The notes beneath the pieces were generated by a model. That model saw only the letters and a list, made by a program, of their open reading frames with translations, had not been told where the DNA came from and ran no database searches. The translations under genes were made by a program, and so were the position numbers. Below are positions 62,503 through 64,000 of a stretch of 64,000 nt of DNA, one piece after another (position 1 is the first letter of the stretch; each line of letters starts with the position of its first letter). The stretch lies in NCBI GenBank assembly GCA_014382015.1, contig JACNKN010000044.1:1-64000 (forward strand), written 5' to 3'. The stretch is from Fidelibacterota bacterium. Lineage in GTDB: Bacteria; Fidelibacterota; Marinisomatia; Marinisomatales; TCS55.

Positions 62503-63071
62503 TGACAATAGGAATCCAAGGTGGAAAAGGAAGTTTTTCCGAACAGGCCGCTCACGAGTTCGCCCATAACCATGGGATAGAAGGAGCGGAAATTGTGTAT
62601 CAAATTTCGTCGGAGCATGTTTTGTCTGGTGTAGAAAAAGGCAAAACGGAATATGGTATTTTTGCAATGGAAAATGCCCAAGGTGGCGTGGTGATTGAAA
62701 GTGTGGAAGCGTTAGCAAAATATCGCTGCGAAATCATTGAAATGTTTCATATTCCTATTACGCAAAATTTATTGGGACTCGCAGGAACGCATGTGGGCGA
62801 TGTGACTGAAATCCATTCTCACCAGCAAGCTCTTCGCCAATGTAAGGATTACTTGAGTGAACATTTTTGGACGCGTCCATTGGTTGAAGAAGATGACACA
62901 GCAGAAGCAGCTCGGAGATTATCGGAAGGCAAACTTCCTTCCACAGCTGGTGTCATTGCCAATAAAGCATGTGCGGATTTATACGGTTTGGAAATCCTTC
63001 AAGAGAGCATTCATGATTTAAAACATAATTTGACTCTATTTATTGGTATAAAGAAATTGGGTGATTCATGA
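62502..63071 (+). CDS. pheA: Prephenate dehydratase-like protein without ACT domain
   Basis: Prephenate dehydratase makes phenylpyruvate for Phe synthesis. At 189 aa this protein stops where the catalytic domain ends, so the usual Phe-binding ACT domain is absent. By analogy with E. coli Asn160, Ser208, Gln215 and Thr278, the residues N58, S106, Q113 and T178 are present at matching spacing. Two motifs deviate: the usual E-N-S is E-N-A, and the usual T-R-F is T-L-F (178-180). ACT-less relatives include prephenate decarboxylases of the BacA type, so the reaction is open. The operon position strongly favours Phe synthesis. Regulation may rest on the attenuator rather than on feedback. Confidence 0.8.
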   Translation: MTIGIQGGKGSFSEQAAHEFAHNHGIEGAEIVYQISSEHVLSGVEKGKTEYGIFAMENAQGGVVIESVEALAKYRCEIIEMFHIPITQNLLGLAGTHVGDVTEIHSHQQALRQCKDYLSEHFWTRPLVEEDDTAEAARRLSEGKLPSTAGVIANKACADLYGLEILQESIHDLKHNLTLFIGIKKLGDS

Positions 63072-63796
63072 ATAGCGTTGGCATAATTGGATTTGGCCGA
63101 TTCGGAAAAGTGTTGGCAAATATTTTACAAAAAGGATTCTCCATCAAAGCGTATGATCCGAATCAATCAGTCACTTTTCCAGGTGTCGAATTTGTTTCAT
63201 CGGATGAATTATTAAAGGAAAAAACAATCTTTATCGCTGTTCCGATTCGACAGTTTGAAAAAGTCATTTCAGATATTTCACTAAATCTTTCAGAAGGAAC
63301 AACCATCATTGATGTTTGCTCTGTAAAAAAGCATCCTGTGGAAATGATGGAAAAATATTTACCGAATAATGTAGGTATTATTGCAACCCATCCTATGTTT
63401 GGCCCAGATTCATTCATGTCGAATAATCGACTAAAAATGATGATGAATAATTCGAGAGATTCCCAAAAACAATTTAACTTCTGGAAAGGATTTTTCATGG
63501 ATCAAGGTATTCAAGTATTGGAAATGACGCCAGATGAACACGACCGGATGGCAGCACAAACCCAAGGCGTGACTCATTTTCTTGGACGTATGTTGAAAGA
63601 GTTTGGGATTAAAAAAACATCTATAGACACACAAGGTTTCCGGGATCTTCTGGATTTGGTGGACCAAACTTGTAACGACACTTGGGAGCTTTACACCGAT
63701 TTACAATTATACAATCCCTATACAAAAAATATGATTAAGAATTTGAAAGAATCAACGAACACCTTGGATAATCGCTTAAAGGAATTGCAATCATGA
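63068..63796 (+). CDS. tyrA: Prephenate/arogenate dehydrogenase
   Basis: TyrA oxidatively decarboxylates prephenate or arogenate on the way to tyrosine. The 242-aa protein has an NAD(P) motif G-I-I-G-F-G-R-F-G at residue 5, D-V-C-S-V-K and T-H-P-M-F-G-P-D (substrate region). It is shorter than most TyrA and lacks an ACT or mutase domain. The cofactor and exact substrate cannot be told. It overlaps the pheA stop and the DAHP synthase start by 4 bases each. Confidence 0.88.
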   Translation: MNSVGIIGFGRFGKVLANILQKGFSIKAYDPNQSVTFPGVEFVSSDELLKEKTIFIAVPIRQFEKVISDISLNLSEGTTIIDVCSVKKHPVEMMEKYLPNNVGIIATHPMFGPDSFMSNNRLKMMMNNSRDSQKQFNFWKGFFMDQGIQVLEMTPDEHDRMAAQTQGVTHFLGRMLKEFGIKKTSIDTQGFRDLLDLVDQTCNDTWELYTDLQLYNPYTKNMIKNLKESTNTLDNRLKELQS

Positions 63797-64000
63797 CCCA
63801 ATGGCAAACAGATAGTTGGAAAAATTTTACCATCAAACATTTACCTGATTATCCTGACCAAAAACATTTGGATGAAGTGGAAAAAACTTTGAATAATTTC
63901 CCACCTTTGGTTTTTGCAGGTGAAGTCCGTTCGCTAAAAAGAGCATTAGCAGATGTTACTGAAGGAAATGGATTTTTACTTCAAGGGGGTGATTGTGCCG
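63793..64000 (+). CDS. 3-deoxy-7-phosphoheptulonate (DAHP) synthase, class II, 5' part
   Basis: The first enzyme of the shikimate pathway, cut off by the window end after 69 codons. The visible N-terminus, W-Q-T-D-S-W-K then P-P-L-V-F-A-G-E-V-R-S-L and L-L-Q-G-G-D-C-A, is the class II (plant and Mycobacterium) type; the Cys in G-G-D-C-A is a metal ligand. The ATG overlaps the tyrA stop (ATGA). Its place at the end of the attenuated operon puts entry into the pathway under the same control as Trp, Phe and Tyr branches. Confidence 0.88.
   Translation, partial: MTQWQTDSWKNFTIKHLPDYPDQKHLDEVEKTLNNFPPLVFAGEVRSLKRALADVTEGNGFLLQGGDCA

Overview
The window is a low-GC (roughly 40 %), gene-dense bacterial chromosome segment. 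It probably comes from the FCB superphylum, and most resembles marine Marinimicrobia (SAR406)-type genomes. The reasons are a PorV-like protein next to a secreted protein with a type IX-style C-terminal domain and a CarboxypepD-type TonB receptor, an FG-GAP/ASPIC-UnbV protein with a TPR protein and a multihaem cytochrome, Shine-Dalgarno sites of mixed strength, and many ATGA/GTGA gene overlaps. The lineage is inference from gene content; there is no rRNA in the window.

Layout. 1-0.9 kb: tmRNA (minus strand) and tRNA-Lys(CUU). 1-3.1 kb: a Tat-exported PLP enzyme overlapped by a lipoprotein RidA, then a convergent lipoprotein. 3.2-7.7 kb: queuosine precursor genes queC, queE, queD and queF, with a second exported PLP enzyme inserted between queD and queF, then upp and tRNA-Lys(UUU). 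7.7-9.4 kb: a DUF2279-like protein with a broken or unusual 5' end and a zinc-less Sir2. 9.5-21.5 kb: one 11-gene plus-strand operon for import and breakdown of an amine, amide or guanidino compound (permease, M20 amidohydrolase, DDAH-like amidinohydrolase, GcvT-like protein, two PYROXD2-like FAD enzymes, exported adenosine-deaminase-like protein, GNAT, ABM, MttB-family methyltransferase, homocysteine methyltransferase). It converges on a five-gene minus-strand operon (GABA aminotransferase, semialdehyde dehydrogenase, corrinoid protein, DUF1638, ferredoxin-type corrinoid activase). 27.4-36.5 kb: a sodium-solute symporter with beta-lysine acetyltransferase (ablB), convergent with NhaC, lysine/saccharopine dehydrogenase-like protein, class III aminotransferase, CoA-transferase A/B and M20 deacetylase. 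36.5-48.1 kb: multihaem cytochrome, TPR and ASPIC proteins, then PorV-like, secreted protein and TonB receptor. 48.6-55.4 kb: gcvP, yaaA, ABC-F, mtaB. 55.5-64 kb: aroQ, a leader peptide with attenuator, and a continuous trpEGDCFBA-pheA-tyrA-DAHP synthase operon.

How the genes may work together. First, the 24-36 kb block supplies nearly every step of the biochemically known but genetically poorly assigned acetylated beta-lysine route: beta-lysine to N6-acetyl-beta-lysine to 3-oxo-6-acetamidohexanoate to its CoA ester, then 4-acetamidobutyrate, GABA, succinic semialdehyde and succinate. Second, the MttB protein, corrinoid protein, activase, DUF1638 and homocysteine methyltransferase form a possible betaine-to-homocysteine methyl-transfer system with no pterin-binding partner nearby. 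Third, the aromatic operon carries a classical ribosome-mediated attenuator. Its leader peptide contains a run of Tyr, Trp and Phe codons, and its antiterminator and terminator pairings exclude each other and can be read directly in the sequence.

Limits: functions are from motif recognition and gene context, with no database search or alignment run.
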